Shown: positions 19,955 through 33,228, counted from the stretch's first letter. The stretch: 64,000 nucleotides of DNA from Podospora comata (GCA_017354895.1 CP071495.1:1967001-2031000), one strand, 5' to 3'. The notes: generated by a model from the letters alone, not told the origin. A program made the numbers and translations.

Positions 19955-21615
19955 GATATAGTTTGAGATTAAAACACGGGGTTAGCTTTGAGTTACCTAA
20001 GCCATGTTTGTAATGCCATTTTGCCCCTTTTTAGAGTCTGGCTAGTCACGGAAATGTAATTCATGATCCATTTCAACCAAGCTTGACTCTCGGTAGTCAG
20101 TGTAGTCAACACAAGCTTCTCACTAGTGGTAGTGCAAAACCCTCCTCGAACACACAACCCCAGCACCATAGTAACACAAAAACATTAACCCTAAACGCCG
20201 CAGGCAGCTCCTAACCGTTGTTGTACTCCCTCCAACGCTCGGCAACAGTTCTCATCTTGGTACCATCGTGGCTGAGCAAGCATGGATGCCTGTACGCCGC
20301 AAACACCGGGAAATTCCATGTGAAGTCAACACAAGCTTTATTGATGAATCGAGGCGGTGCAAAGCCACGCCCGCCCGTTGAGCCAAGTTTGTGCGTGCTT
20401 GGCGGGTACTCGCATACAACAACAGCACCGTTTTCTCTACCGCAGGAAACCTTTCCAAAAGCACTTTGTGTATTGTATGTATGCCGGCCCTCGCCTAACA
20501 CAACATCTTCTCGATATAGAAAAAAAAACTATACTTCATATCCGAAACTTGCCGAACGAAACGGGTAGAGGCGTCGGGGATGATGGGCTGGCTGTGAACA
20601 GCAGATGTGTGTGTGCGTCGGCGGCACGGGTTGGTGTGATCCCGAGCATGATGGAACAATGAAGTTGAACCCAAAGAACGCGGTGCCACCACCAAATACA
20701 GACCCTTCCACCGAAGAGGATGACGACGCCAGAAAACCACATCAGCGGCTGTGGAACTTCATTCCCGTTTTGCGTGTTTCCTAAACTCCGAGAAGCTTTG
20801 AACTTTCGGATATCTTATCAGTGCAGAAGGCATTACGCCCCACACGGGAGAGATCTAACGCACTAGATAGAAGCCGCCATGAAACAATGAACAAAGCTCG
20901 GTGGTGGCAACAGACGTGCTCCATGACATAATTGCAAGATAGGCGGATCGAAAAACCAAAGGACAAGAAAAAGTCCGTGGAAAGGGTACTCCCGAGACCC
21001 ACAGACAACCTCATCTCAAGCTCCTTACCCTACGAGGACATGCTGGGCAACGTACCTATCCAAGACGGACCCCTAGCTTTGAAGCTTGTTTCCCTACGGG
21101 GATAGTTACCAGTTAGTCAACAGCACATTCAACATTCACAAATCATCGAAAGCACAATCAAAACATTATGGTAATAGTAGTCTGTATTGATGGCACCTTT
21201 TCATCGGCCCCGTGGTATCAAGAAAAAGAGCAACAAACTTTGCAAAAACAAAAAAAACCCACGAAAATCCCAAATTTGATCCCCCAAAAGCTCCCCCCAA
21301 ACCCCCAACCAGCTCTCTTTTCCAGAAACACTGAAAGGCGCTTGTAAGAAAACCTCCCGATCAAATTCCATTTCATTTCCTTCAGATTCATACCCCTCAC
21401 CCATCCGCCCATCAAAGACATTACATATGCGAGCCCAACATTCAAAAAAGACATCAAATGCCATCATGGACGCTCGCTAGATAGATTTGCAAACGAACTC
21501 CTAAATCGCCAAAAAAAAAAAAGACTCAAAACTACCATCTAACTGAACCCGTTTGATACTGGTAAAGTATGTACGAAACGGAAGAATAGACGGAATGTGC
21601 TGGGCTTTTTTTTTT
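19955..21615. other. 1.7-kb intergenic, no supported gene
   Basis: Overlapping frames on both strands at 20.2-20.75 kb have no recognisable content and contradict each other. The right part is pyrimidine/A-rich and probably holds the 3' UTR of the permease gene. Confidence 0.4.
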
Positions 21616-23422
21616 TTAGACAAAGACAGTATGCAAGACGCGCTTCCAGGCGGGCATCTGAGCAAGCTTCTCGCGGTACTCGTTGATCTCGTCCCAGGGG
21701 AGCTCGCGGCGGCCAGTGTCAACATCGATCTGGTCGGTGCGGAGCCAACCTGTTCGCTTCCAGATGAAACCACCGATCCAGAAGACGATGACGACGGGAA
21801 GGGCGAGGTAAGACTTGAAGAAGCCCTCGACATCGTTGAAGCCGCCGCCGACGGGGCAGATGGCAACGAAAAGCTGGGCGATCAAGACGAGGATGACGAG
21901 GATGAGGCCGAGGTAAGAGCCATAGACACCACCAGCGGCCTTGAAGGGAATCTCATCCAGAGTGTGACCCTGGCGAGCCCAAGCCTTGCGGAAGCGGATA
22001 TGGGCCAAGCAGATGGAACCCCAGGTGAAGAGGGCGGCAAGACCAGACAAGGCGAGGAGCCAGTCGAAGACAACGACACCGGAAGTGCTCAGGTTGACAT
22101 AGGCGAGGGGGCCGAAAGCGCAAACGAAGAGCACGGAGATGAGAGGGCGGCCGGAGCGGTCGATGTAGGAGAAGATCTTGGGGGCATAACCCTGCTGGGA
22201 AAGGGCAGTGAGGGTACGGGAACCACCATAGACGGAGGAAACACCGATGGAAAGGACGGAGACCAAGATAATGACGTTCATGAACGAATCATAGCCGCGA
22301 AGATTGGCATCGAGACCGACCAGGACGAAGGGAGAAGCATCGACGTTGATGTACGGGTTGTCACCACCGAGGAGACGGTCGTCATCGTGGCGGACGAGGA
22401 GACCGATGAAGGTGAGACCCAGGATGTAGAAGAGGGTGATACGCCAGAACACCTGCTTGATGGCACCGGGAAGAGACTTGACGGGGTTGCGGGCCTCAGC
22501 AGCGGCAAGACCGACCAGCTCAGTTCCGGAGAAGGAGAAAGCAGCAGTGACGAAGACGGAGCAGAAGCCACGGAAGCCGTTGGCGAAAGCGCCAGGATCT
22601 TGCCAAAGCTTGCCACCAGAGTATTCGTCGTAAGCGCTGCCCTCGGGACCACCACCACAGACGAGGACGACGGCAATGATCATGAAGACGACAGTCGCTC
22701 CGAGCTTGAGAACCGAAGACCAGAACTCCTCCTCAGCGTATCCGAGAGTGCCGAAAACGTTGACGATGATGATAGCAAACATGAAGACGGTGATCCAGAC
22801 AGCTGCAGAAAAGAAGCCATTGTCAGTATCCCGTTGTTTGATTGTTTTGGGTGCTTTGTGCATGGTTGCAGTGTCAAAACTTACCGACATTGACGTCTTT
22901 CGTCCAGTATTGAATTGTGATACCGCAGACCGTGAGTTCAAGAGGCAAGACGATAGACCATTGCATGACGTAGTTCCAGCCCATGGCGAAACCCCAGGAA
23001 GGATCGATGAAGCGAGTAGAGTACGTGTAGAAACCACCAGAGACAGGGAACATGACAGCAAGTTCGCCGAGAGCGTAGACCGTGTTGAACATCATAATAC
23101 CAATGATGGAGAAGTCGATGAGGAGGGTTGCGGGACCACCGGTAGCAAGGGCCTTTCCGGAACCGACGAAGAAACCAGCACCGATAGAACCACCGATGGC
23201 AATCATGTGCAGATGGCGGGTCTTCATGGTGCGGTCGAGAGAGTCCATGGAGGCGCCATCGCCACGTCTCTGGAAGGACTTGAGGTTGAGGCCATTGCGA
23301 GTCCAGAAGTCCTCTTGGTCGCGATGCTGGTTGATGGCATCACCACCGTGGGTGAACTGTGGGGGAGGAACCTCCTTCTCAGGAGTGACAGGGAGGGGTC
23401 CCTTCTCTTCTGAGGACGACAT
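21616..23422 (-). CDS. Amino-acid permease (APC superfamily, fungal AAP family)
   Basis: Two exons on the minus strand, 23422-22885 and 22802-21616, are joined over an 82-nt intron (GTAAG...TGCAG) and give 574 aa. The cytosolic N-terminus ends in the family motif GGSIGAGFFVGSGKALATGG at the first membrane span. About twelve hydrophobic spans follow. The conserved MGWNYVMQWSIVLPLEL in span 3, the FSFSGTELVGLAAAEARNP motif in span 6, and YGGSRTLTALSQQGYAPK before span 9 are all present. The C-terminal tail ends in WDEINEYREKLAQMPAWKRV. These fit a plasma-membrane proton/amino-acid symporter. Substrate range (general or specific) cannot be told. The length matches the family, and no break is visible. 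The intron falls between spans 4 and 5. Confidence 0.93.
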
Positions 23423-25720
23423 GTTGGTGAGTTGTGATGGTGATCAGTGTCGATGAGGAGAAAAGGAAAAAAGACGGCATGTGAGGGGGGGACAGAGGGG
23501 GTTTAATAAAGGCAGAGGCCGAGTAAGAAAGAGAGAGGAGGAGTTTCGCGGCTGTCGCGTTACCCCAGGGTCGGGGTGTGGTCGCAGGGTGGACTGACTG
23601 GGGGGGGGGAAGCTCGAGGAGCAACCCAGGCAGACGGAATCTATCTTGACGATTGGGTTCCAGGAAGCACGGAAAGTGGCTAGAAGCTGCACAGAACGAG
23701 CCAAGAGGCAGAATACAGCCAATTGAGTGTCGATCGGGGTTTGCGGGGCCTTGATAGCAACCCTGGGAGCGGGTTTTATTACCATCTGAAAGTAGAAGGA
23801 GCCAAGCACCAGACCCAATAACCCCGATATACTGCGCGTCCGCGGTACCAACCCGCTACGAACGAGGTCACACTAGACTCGACTGCAGCGAGGTGCCATT
23901 CATCAAGCCAGACCGAGGACGAAGACGGATAGGCACAGGGATGGGGGGGGGGAACATGTTAACGGAGGCCGGCAGGCGACACGACATACATGATCCTTGT
24001 ACCATTAACCATAACGGAGATGGGATGATCACTGCGAACAGGAGTTTAACCTCTACTGCTAGCTTTCCCCAGAACGGGAACTGGCAAGTCGAGAAAGCAT
24101 GGAACTGGGAACATGTCGTTCATGGAAGCCACAGCCAATGGCAGAGGGAACTAATGGCTAACATGGCGAGATTTCATTTGTCAAGCGAGCAACCTGGGCG
24201 ACCTGGGACGACGTTGCTGCGATGGCGCCAAGGCCAAGCGACAGATCTTCCCCGCCACTGCCGTTTTGCGATAGGGACCTCGGAGCGCCACTGATGCTTG
24301 ATCTCTTGTGACCATGCGCAACATGCCACACCTGCGCATGGCCCGCTCCTCGTTGAGGAATAGCTCATGGCTCTAGTGGTGACTGGTGACGTCGAGCAGA
24401 GGGGAACCAGGCCTTGGATCTACACCCTCGCCGTCGTCGTTGTAGTTCTCGACATCATCAGGCACCGCCGAACAAAGAAAGCCATTGACGACGGAAGCGA
24501 ACTCGAGGGGACGCAACAATGGACACCTTGCCCCCTTCTCCCAAGTCGTGTCGCATGTCACACCCGCGGCAGCACTAGAGCACGCTGACGCCGATCAGCT
24601 CAACGAAACGGCATTGGCGTTTGGAGAGCGCGGAGAGGTTGGAAGAAAACGGCAGCTGGCTTCTCTCAGGCGTTGAGGCCAAGCCGGCGATATCCCGGTG
24701 CGGCTAGTCATTGCCTGCGCGGTGGCGTTCCGGCAGCGTTGCTCTCTTATCTTGTCCGTCTGGGGAGCACGAAGCCGTCGAAACGGCCAGGTCCCCCAAA
24801 GGGATGCCATCATTCGTCAGTTCATGCCCCCGATTTAGTGTGCTCCGTCTTGGCATTTCTTGCCAGCTTCCAGACCAGGCAAAGCTTGGCTACGACCCCT
24901 GCTCCTTGGCTTGACGTCTAGCGGATCTTGGCGGCGGTCCCCTGCCAACTACCTACCACCACCTCGCCAGCTCTCTCACCTCACCTGCTTCCGCCAGCGT
25001 GAGCAGCCAGCAACGAAGGATTTGGGCCTTATCACCGTTCGGGCAGGCCGTCGCATGTTGGTGGGCTCTTTCAATGCATGGTGAGCTCTCCCTCGTGATA
25101 AGATGGCCACCACTGTGCTGGGAGACAGTAAGCTCGTACAGCTCGCTAAGAAATAAGCTATCTACCGCCTCCATAGGTAGGACACACGATAACAGCACAA
25201 CATCCCGTCGACACTACCGAGGGAATGGAATCGGCAAATACTCCATATGTTTGGAGCTCTGCGCGAGTCGTAGCTCCGTTCTGTTCAGCCTTCCATATTG
25301 GCTGCCCTCCTCTACCGCTTGATATCCACTGGCTGAACGGAACGATAATCTGGCGTTCTGGATATCTGTGGGTGGGGGGCTCAACGGGCGACGGGGAACT
25401 TGTCGGTGGGGCAAACATGGATGGCGGGCGGGGAATCCTGCTGGACCACAATCGCGATGCAAATGGTTCGCAAAACGGCAACAAACGAGAAATGCCATGT
25501 AGCCCATCGAGATGGTCGTCATCAGGAAGAAACACTCGATTCTGCCTTGAGTAACCCTATCGCAAGTGGCAAGAAACCCTCTCGATTCAAAGGACGAAAG
25601 GGAACTTTTGCATCAAAGCTGCAATTCGGTCGGTGAGGCCAGTCGGCGCATCCCAAACTTGCTGTTGGTCCGTCGGTGTTTCCTGGTTGCGCTATGAACT
25701 TCACATGTCAATATTGGATT

Positions 25721-25748
25721 TGTCGCCTGTCGCCTGTCGCCTGTCGCC
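25721..25748 (+). repeat. Four tandem copies of TGTCGCC
   Basis: Four perfect 7-bp units follow one another. Degenerate continuations (CGTCG, TAGTCGC, ATCGC) trail for about 20 bp. It looks like a small minisatellite seed. Confidence 0.85.
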
Positions 25749-28700
25749 CGTCGTAGTCGCATCGCATCGCAGGCGCACTCGGGACCAGCCGGTGTGTGAT
25801 ATGTATTGACTGGCTCCAGACGAACACAACATCGGATTTTGTGTCTGGAAGCGGGCAAGCTTCACAGCCTGAGACGGTGTCGCATGGTGAGCTGGCGCCA
25901 CGCAACACACCTTCATCAAAAGCATGATCAGGCGCGTCAGGCACTGCGATGCAATGACAGAATGAGACTTCCATCCTTCTAGAAGCTGGGTGTTCCCGCA
26001 TACCAAGAGACTGGCACATTTCCCACCTTTCGATGTCTACAGTAGCCTCACACACTACCGATCTCTGGCGTGCTCGGGCTGCGGGAGGGGAGGCTGAAAG
26101 CACACTACACCCCAACCTGGGCACGCGACCACAAGCCGCAACAGGCCATCAGCAAAAAGGAAGTTCCAACGGTGCGCTCAGAGCGCTCGCCAGTCTTGGA
26201 AACAGGCTCGCGAGAGTGAAACAGGAAGGAGAGCACTGACGACGTTTACTAGAGCATTCACCAACCGCTTTGTCTCTTTATCGACGCTCTTGAGCTTCCA
26301 TATGTGACAAGTGCTCTACTATCGAGACTGGCGCTATCACCAACCCTCACTACAGTGTACGCTATACTAGAGTCCCCTCTAGGAATGTGATGGCATGTTT
26401 CTACCCAGTTTCACGTCTTCGCCTGATGCTGGGCTGATTGATGAGGCTTTTGCAGGTTGAGCCATCAATTTGGCCCCGGTGTCCAAAACGGGAATCACCA
26501 AAGTCGCCTGACTCCACCTGCGTCTTTTCCCCGCATTTTGCTGATAGCCATGTAACCTTACACCCCCACGATACCACAGCTCCACTTATCAGTGCCAAGC
26601 ATTCTTCCGACGGTGCCCCGGCAGTTTTGGCGAAGGTGTTGTGTTGTTGACGCTCCGTTTGCTTGGCTGGGATCATCGATGTCTGACAACAACAGCTGAT
26701 GGAGTCGCTATCGAAACCGAACCTCAATTTATTGAGAGCTCAGCGCGAACTGCAGGATGCGCGAGTCAGAAGTCAGAGATAGGATGACATATCTGTCGTC
26801 CCATGTTGTCTGGCCATGCGGGCTGGGCATTGTAATCGTCGGCGACCTCCACCTCGTCCCGTCGACCTGGACTTCAGTGGGCACCTGTGCCTCGACAAAG
26901 CACAGTTCTTGCTGCTGGCGGATGTCTACGTAGCTCTAGGGTGTGTATGTTTCCCATGAAGTCTATTTCTAGTCCTTGCTTTATCTTCAGCCACAAGCCG
27001 TTGAATCGTATAAACTTATTGGGACCTGTACTATAGAACCACGTCAATGCAAACTTAAACGTGAACGACAAAAACTGCTCTCTAAAAACACAAATGATTT
27101 GGTATCACGGCAGCACCAGAGTAACCTAGGCAGGTAATCATCTTGTGGAAGCCATCGAAGTGAAAGTTCAAGTTTGATCACTTCGTGGCTTTAGTTTCCT
27201 GTGATAATTCAAAAAGAAACAAACAATCAAAACGAGAATGGCTTAAAGGTAGACTTTAATGTCATACATCTTGCATACAACACACTCAGCGTAGAATTCA
27301 AAGAACTTGATATTCAACGATAGCTCCCGAAGGAGACTCATAAAGCTGGGTGATCACATGTCTCTCCTTGGACGCCTCTCCTGCCCTTGACGGTACAATC
27401 TGCCATCTCAGATCCGATCTCCCCTGTCCCCTACACAACTACAACACATGCCCATCGCAGGGTCCAAGATCCAAACCCCTGGGTCCGTTCACCGTCAACA
27501 ATGCACACACGGAAAGCCTCATCCGGATCCGCGACAATGGTCACAGCTCGACCAGACCCCCACCGATAGGTGCGTTCCCTAAGGTAGTGTACCTTCTGAT
27601 ATGCAGTCCCTCCTCCGAAACAACAAGGCAGGCAGGTCTCAGTACCAAGCTGACGGGACAAGACGGGATCACCATCATTATCAAGATCTCTACGACGTGT
27701 TTCTGCCAATGTCGCCCAAGGTCACACCACAGCCCAAGGACTGAAATGATGGTGTCAAAACGGAAACTCATGATAATATATCACCGAAAACGGTACAGAT
27801 ATAGGATAGACCCGCAAAACAAAAACGGTCACTCGTCGCTTGGGTTGAACCATGCAAGCTCTCGATGGCACAGCGGACGGGAGCACGCCCGACCGCCCAC
27901 CACGTCCATGCATCCAGACCGCATTTGTTGCGCGTAGGTGCAGTCTACAACCGAGCGGATGCGACGCTGTCAACCTAATCAAAATAAGGTGTGGACATTC
28001 TTGCTTTCTCAAGCGTCTATCGATGGCGAAGGGGGATGGGGAGTTAATATTGCGACGTTGGGGAAACTGTCCACTGTCAACGTGATAGGCGGCACTGGTT
28101 GGCCAGAGTTTGAAATCGTCAACTTGAGATTCGTCGAGAGCCAACGATTGGAAGTTGGGTACAACTACCGCTGGAGCCACATGGACGGGAGTGCAGCAGT
28201 TAATTTCTCCCCTCCTTCAGGCTATTTCCCCCAAGACACTGTGCATGATCATGGTTTTGGATCGTGCCAAAAAAAAAACGGCGAAATAGAATTGCACAAA
28301 ACCATGCAGCACTCCCTAAATAATGCACCTAGCATGGAAGCGACAGTCAAACCCGCATTCAAAAAGATGGGGGACAGAATACGTACCTGCCCTTTCCAAA
28401 AGATCGAGAACAACGTTAGAGGGCGAGGCGTGTTCCTTCTGTGCATGGCGTTGGAGTAAGCTACCCAAAGGGGAAGGTGGTACCACTGAGGGAGTGATGG
28501 ATGGGAAGGGATATCTTGCTCCTCCCCGATGGAACGAACACGCAGCAAGCAGCACGACACGACCCTGCCTATCGTCACGCCCCTAGGTAGCTTGCTCCAC
28601 TCCTCCCTCCCTCCTTCGGTGCTTGGGGGCGACCATTTAGCATTCCAGCAATGGCGGTATCACCAATCACTCGGGATTTTGGAGCCTCCAAGCAATTCGT

Positions 28701-29495
28701 ATAATCGTATCCTTGATCTCGGACTGTTGGATAAAGATGTCGGTGAGGAGAGAGAGAATAAAATGGAGTCACATGTCGGCCGAGTTTTGGGAAGGAGGAA
28801 TGGAATGTCGTGGTGAGGAGGTTCTTGGCTTTGTCTTGACGGCTTCCTTACTTGGACGTTGGCCCCTTTTGCCCACCTCTACGGATAGGTGGCAGGAGCG
28901 AGAGAAACTGGGAGGTGGAAAGCGGACTTGTACATTGGCAGATGCAAGTTGGTAATTAAAATGCTGTTGCTGTCTCGTACCCAACAAAGGGGAACTGCAA
29001 CCTTCCAAAATGTATCAACCCAGACAGATCATGTGAATCTTGGTCCCTGTGCTTATTGGATGGTAGTAAGATGTGCTGTTACGAGCCGTACCTGCTTTGA
29101 TTACCATTATTTTCCTTCCCTTCTAGAAGTATTCTATGCAAACCACTCACTGGCGGTTACTACCTGCCCTTTTATCTCTTCTTGAAAATGTTCCTTTCCC
29201 TTGGAGGTAAAAGTGGGGGTCGATCAGCTGTTCCCGAGTTTGTTGGCAGGTTGCTGACGGGAACAGCCCGGGATCTTCCTTTATTAATTCATGGTGTGTT
29301 GAAAAATCTGGCACCCGAACCCGAAGATCTGGATCTTGGATCTGGGGATGTGCTGGATGTACAATGTAGGGACGGGGCAGGGACGATGGCGAAAGGGGAC
29401 GGGTTTGACACACGTCTTTGTCCGTTCACCTTCCCTTAGGGGCACCGTTCACGGGAACGTGTGGGAAATAAAGTGACATGAGGGCAAGGGATCAG

Positions 29496-29551
29496 CCCAC
29501 TTGCCCTTAGAGGTATTCTTCTCTGGAAAGCAACCCACTTGCCTTTAGAGG
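29496..29551 (+). repeat. Short direct repeat, CCCACTTGCCYTTAGAGG
   Basis: Two 18-bp copies (29496-29513 and 29534-29551) match at 17 of 18 positions with 38-bp periodicity. No coding role is seen. Confidence 0.75.
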
Positions 29552-30230
29552 CACAAAAAATGGATCTTTTGGAGGTTTGAGGTTCAAACCGAGAAACATG
29601 AGATCGCGCTTAGCTTCGGAGATATCTTGCTGCAATGCACTTGTCCTGCGTTCTCCAGATTGTTGGTAGCGAGCATCGGACGGTGGACATCTGTGTTGCG
29701 CGGCTATGATCCGAGGGGATAGGAGACGTTCGAGGTGACCCAAGGCTGAGACTAGCCTGGATTTTTGACCGAGAAGAACCGATTTCATGCATGAAAGACT
29801 ACGGTAGGAATGCCTAGATGTAAGAGACCATTTTCCTGCATAGAAGGCGACGATACGAGAGCCTAGAAACAAGAGAAAGGTACGGTATCCTTGGTGTCTG
29901 ACTAAGGCAGGTGAAGGAGGGTTGTCACGTTGGCGATGCAACTGGGTAAGGCTGCTGATTTGTATAATGGTGGTTCAAGGGGCGGTGTGCGTATGTTAGG
30001 AGCATTCTTGGCTAATATGTTTGAACTTGTGGACTTCATAGGTATTTGTGAAGTGCCTAGGTAGGTAGGTAATATGATGATAGTAGATACGTAAAGCTTG
30101 ACCGCTGAGTATGATCCAAGCATCAACACATACAGGAAGTATCGAAGCACCCGACAAATAAAACTACTTGTAAAGAAAGAAACATCTGGAGACAACGAAA
30201 TTAGATCTTTCAGGCCCAGTTGATCATACC

Positions 30231-32489
30231 CTACCCCAGCATCAAGTGAATCTTCTTCCGGTCCTGTGCTTCCCATATACTCTTCACCACTCGTCCCAGT
30301 CCTCTCCGATAGGCAATGTCGCCTCTCCACTCTACCCACATCACCCAATAAAACTGATACCATGGAACCCCTTTAGGTCTCTCGGGGTGGTTAACATCTT
30401 TAAAATAGTGGAAAAAAGGAAGCTCCGTGGGTTCCCAAATTTCTCCTCTAGCCACCTCTACCAACGTTATAGATTTCCCAGTCAAATCCAAGTTCACCGT
30501 ATCAGATGTCTCGGACGGCGAAAGTGGATCTGGATTCAGGGTCAAAAAGCCTGCCCAGGTGCCTATTGAGTCACGTAAACTTATACATTGTGCAAGGTAC
30601 TCCGGCTCCGAATCCATCAGTTCCTCCGCTGCAAGCAGGGTTGCAGAACGAGTGTAGCAAGAGATCCAAGGGGCTATGGTCATGCTAAGAACTTCAGAAT
30701 CGCCCTTCCCTTGTAGGTGAATCGGGTGGAAGAGACATCGCAGCGATCGGGACTCGTCGTGGTAGTTATATACCCAATTCGGACTCCGGGAGCTCGTCCA
30801 CGGACGGCGTGTCCACCCAGGAGGGCATCGCGTCTTATCTGAATCAAAATATTTCTCCTTCAAGGCGTAAAATCTGTCCTTGATCTCAATTCCCGGACCG
30901 TCGCTTGTGGTGTGATAGGACCATTCGACTATGGGGAAAATTCTCTCGTGGAAGCATTCTCCTCCCATCCAGGACCTGATATTCGCTTCAACTGGCCTCC
31001 AGGTGTCCGCTACACTCCAAATCTTTAGATCCAAGCTGCCTTTCCATGCGGCCCAGCTCCAACTCGGAACACAGAATGCTTTTGGTATCCCTCCTGGCCA
31101 GCGAAGGACAATGTCTTTCGAGAAAGGGAACCATAAAAGTCCAGCATAGAAGAAGTCTGCTGGGAGTCCAGAAATCATTCCGCCTGGAAACGAGGAGAGA
31201 AGTGCTGTTGCGATTCCAGAAAATGCTCTTAAAGAATCTTCTGGTAGGGTGAAACTTCGCCTATTGTATTTTTTGATGATTGCTGCTAGTTTCGGGATGT
31301 TGGGGGAAATATTGTGGATTTCCGGATAGATACTGCGCTGATAGGGATATCGTTTAGGTGACGGCATCTGTATTGTGATATCGGGCAACCTAATATCCTC
31401 TTGCCATTGAGCGGACATACAGGTCCAATGGGCCGGGCCATGTTCACGAAGAATCAATTGTCTTCTGGAGAACAACTCTTCCTGAAACGTCCATCCTCTG
31501 GTAAACCACGCCCCCCTGTTTTGATCATCTTTCCAGTCTCTATGCTGTGTATTAATAACGGTCGAAGAAGGCCCGAGACGCCAAGTGTGCTGTTGAACCT
31601 TACGTTGTTGTGATATACCAAAAAGCCCGGGCAGCCCACTATCTGCATTCGTTGCACTGCGAGCGATTATCGTGAATGTAGCATTGGCATATATTCCGGA
31701 CATGTTTTGGACGTCTTGGTGTTTCTGCTTGTCATCATCCTGGACAATACAGAGAGCATCCACCCAAAGGAACTTTTCGCCAGTCATCTCAACCACAGCC
31801 ATTGCGTGGGTGATTGTTTTTGCCAAAGGCACGAATGAGAGGGCATTTGGTTGCTGCAGCCTCTCAAGATTGTCCATTGTCGTAGTATATTGTTTGGTGC
31901 CGCCCCATACATAGCTTAGACACACATAACTATCGGTCAGTTGAGCTGGAACAAGACATTGACGCACAATGTCAACCAGCCATGCTGGGCGGATGGAAGA
32001 AAGGGCTGGTAATATCACACTGGAAGGTTTGCAGTGTTGATGGTGTTGGTTGCAATCAGTTTTCCAACGACGAAACAAACTTGAATCGATCCAGTGTGCA
32101 TGTATAAGCCTTCCATATCTGTCTAGATTGTCGCTCGGGTGTGAAGGGAGGAGGACAAAACTGGAGCTTCTCAAAGTGCCGTCAACCAGATTACCGGTCT
32201 GCCCCAACGTGACCTCTATTCTGCATTCCCGGTTATCGTGCCAGTGGTAACGCACAAGTCTAACAAGTGTGTCTGCTGCAATCGGCACTGGAAATCTGAA
32301 ACGAAGAGCCCGCCCATTTTGAAAGAGCAAAATGTCCTTGTGCTGTTGGCATTTTGAGTCCACCATGACCTCTTTCCAGGTACCCAACACCTCTTCGAGA
32401 CGTTTCTCACTTCTAGAAGGCGTGAAAGCAAAGATGATTTTCTGACATATCGAACATGATCGTTTCTGTCTCGGAATTGTTAATTCCAC
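30231..32489 (-). CDS. HET-domain protein, long WFTRGWTFQE type
   Basis: One exon, 752 aa, read on the minus strand from the Met at 32489. A 170-residue N-terminal part with a CSICQKI cysteine pair precedes the HET domain. HET landmarks are DSYVCLSYVWGGTKQY, the KFLWVDALCIVQDDDKQK block, NMSGIYANATFTIIARS, and GAWFTRGWTFQEELFSRRQL, which is the class common in large HET families of Pezizomycotina. Later blocks (LRAFSGIATALLSSF, WPGGIPKAFCVPSWSWAAW) are also typical of this class. The C-terminal 200 residues are family-like. It should act in the cytosol in non-self recognition and cell death, by family inference. An upstream coding exon is conceivable, since a short basic frame lies at 32590-32490, but I could not find a join that keeps the frame. 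Confidence 0.85.
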   Translation of the reverse strand: MELTIPRQKRSCSICQKIIFAFTPSRSEKRLEEVLGTWKEVMVDSKCQQHKDILLFQNGRALRFRFPVPIAADTLVRLVRYHWHDNRECRIEVTLGQTGNLVDGTLRSSSFVLLPSHPSDNLDRYGRLIHAHWIDSSLFRRWKTDCNQHHQHCKPSSVILPALSSIRPAWLVDIVRQCLVPAQLTDSYVCLSYVWGGTKQYTTTMDNLERLQQPNALSFVPLAKTITHAMAVVEMTGEKFLWVDALCIVQDDDKQKHQDVQNMSGIYANATFTIIARSATNADSGLPGLFGISQQRKVQQHTWRLGPSSTVINTQHRDWKDDQNRGAWFTRGWTFQEELFSRRQLILREHGPAHWTCMSAQWQEDIRLPDITIQMPSPKRYPYQRSIYPEIHNISPNIPKLAAIIKKYNRRSFTLPEDSLRAFSGIATALLSSFPGGMISGLPADFFYAGLLWFPFSKDIVLRWPGGIPKAFCVPSWSWAAWKGSLDLKIWSVADTWRPVEANIRSWMGGECFHERIFPIVEWSYHTTSDGPGIEIKDRFYALKEKYFDSDKTRCPPGWTRRPWTSSRSPNWVYNYHDESRSLRCLFHPIHLQGKGDSEVLSMTIAPWISCYTRSATLLAAEELMDSEPEYLAQCISLRDSIGTWAGFLTLNPDPLSPSETSDTVNLDLTGKSITLVEVARGEIWEPTELPFFHYFKDVNHPERPKGVPWYQFYWVMWVEWRGDIAYRRGLGRVVKSIWEAQDRKKIHLMLG

Positions 32490-33228
32490 GACAAATACCC
32501 TATATCATATCGCTTAGATCGAGACGAAATTATACTCACACTTGCTCCAATCTGTCTGGTAGTCTTTCCTTGTCTTTTGGTCTTGCGGCTTTTAGCCATG
32601 TTGAAGGGCTGCTTGCGATGATCCTGCCGTACTAAGTGGAATGCTGAAGCTATTCGTTGTGATGGATCCCAGGGTGTTTTGAAAGTTCGGGTGCCTCCGT
32701 AAAAGGTGAATGCAAGCAAGGTTGGAGATTTGTCTGACTGACTCCTGCCCTCTTGCCCCACTTCGTCTCTGCCTGGTTGTTGCTGCCTGAATTTCAGTTG
32801 CACCTCTTGGCATGTGTGACAACGACAACGTTACATAAGCCAGCCTCGTGAGGTTCTTCAAGTCTAGTTCGTCACTGTCTCTCTGGCTGACCTTTGGCGA
32901 CCCGGCACGCCTCCTTCATGTCTGATAGGTTGTCACACCACCTGGCCTGGCCCACCAGACAGGCTTGTCAGACCAATGAAGCAGAGAAATGTCAGACCAC
33001 TGTGGTTGTGAGCTCACGGCCATGTAAGTTATCACCGATTAAAAGAGCGATTTCCTCTTTTTCAGATTGCTGACCATTGCCAGTATAAAAGTCTTGACAG
33101 TATGATCGTCTTTCAGACAGCGCAGTCTTCCTAACAGGGCAGCCGATTTCCCCAATGACACACCTTTGAGCTTCTCCTTGCCGAGAATGTAAGAAGCTTG
33201 GCTGGTCCTGAATTTCGGTCGCTCATCC
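32490..33228. other. Intergenic between HET gene and broken secreted-protein gene
   Basis: Promoter side of the minus-strand HET gene. Short frames (32592-32861 and 33039-33230, minus) have no recognisable content. Confidence 0.4.

Larger units (their letters stand above)
23423..30230. other. 6.8-kb gene-poor stretch
   Basis: No frame here matches any protein I recognise, and the longer frames (27350-27937 plus, 195 codons; 27755-28180 minus) overlap each other in opposing directions. Base composition is not unusually AT-rich, so massive repeat-induced mutation is not obvious by eye. Two short repeats are present (25721-25748 and 29496-29551). The left end must hold the permease promoter. 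The rest may be regulatory or encode non-coding RNA; this is inference. Confidence 0.5.

Noticed and set aside
20211-20742. Overlapping frames on both strands
   Set aside because: They compete with each other, are short, and have no recognisable content.
21553-22893. 446-codon plus-strand frame, very acidic
   Set aside because: It is the antisense shadow of the amino-acid permease exon; the minus-strand product is a clear transporter.
27350-28180. 195-codon plus and 141-codon minus frames
   Set aside because: They overlap in opposite directions without recognisable content; neither can be supported alone.
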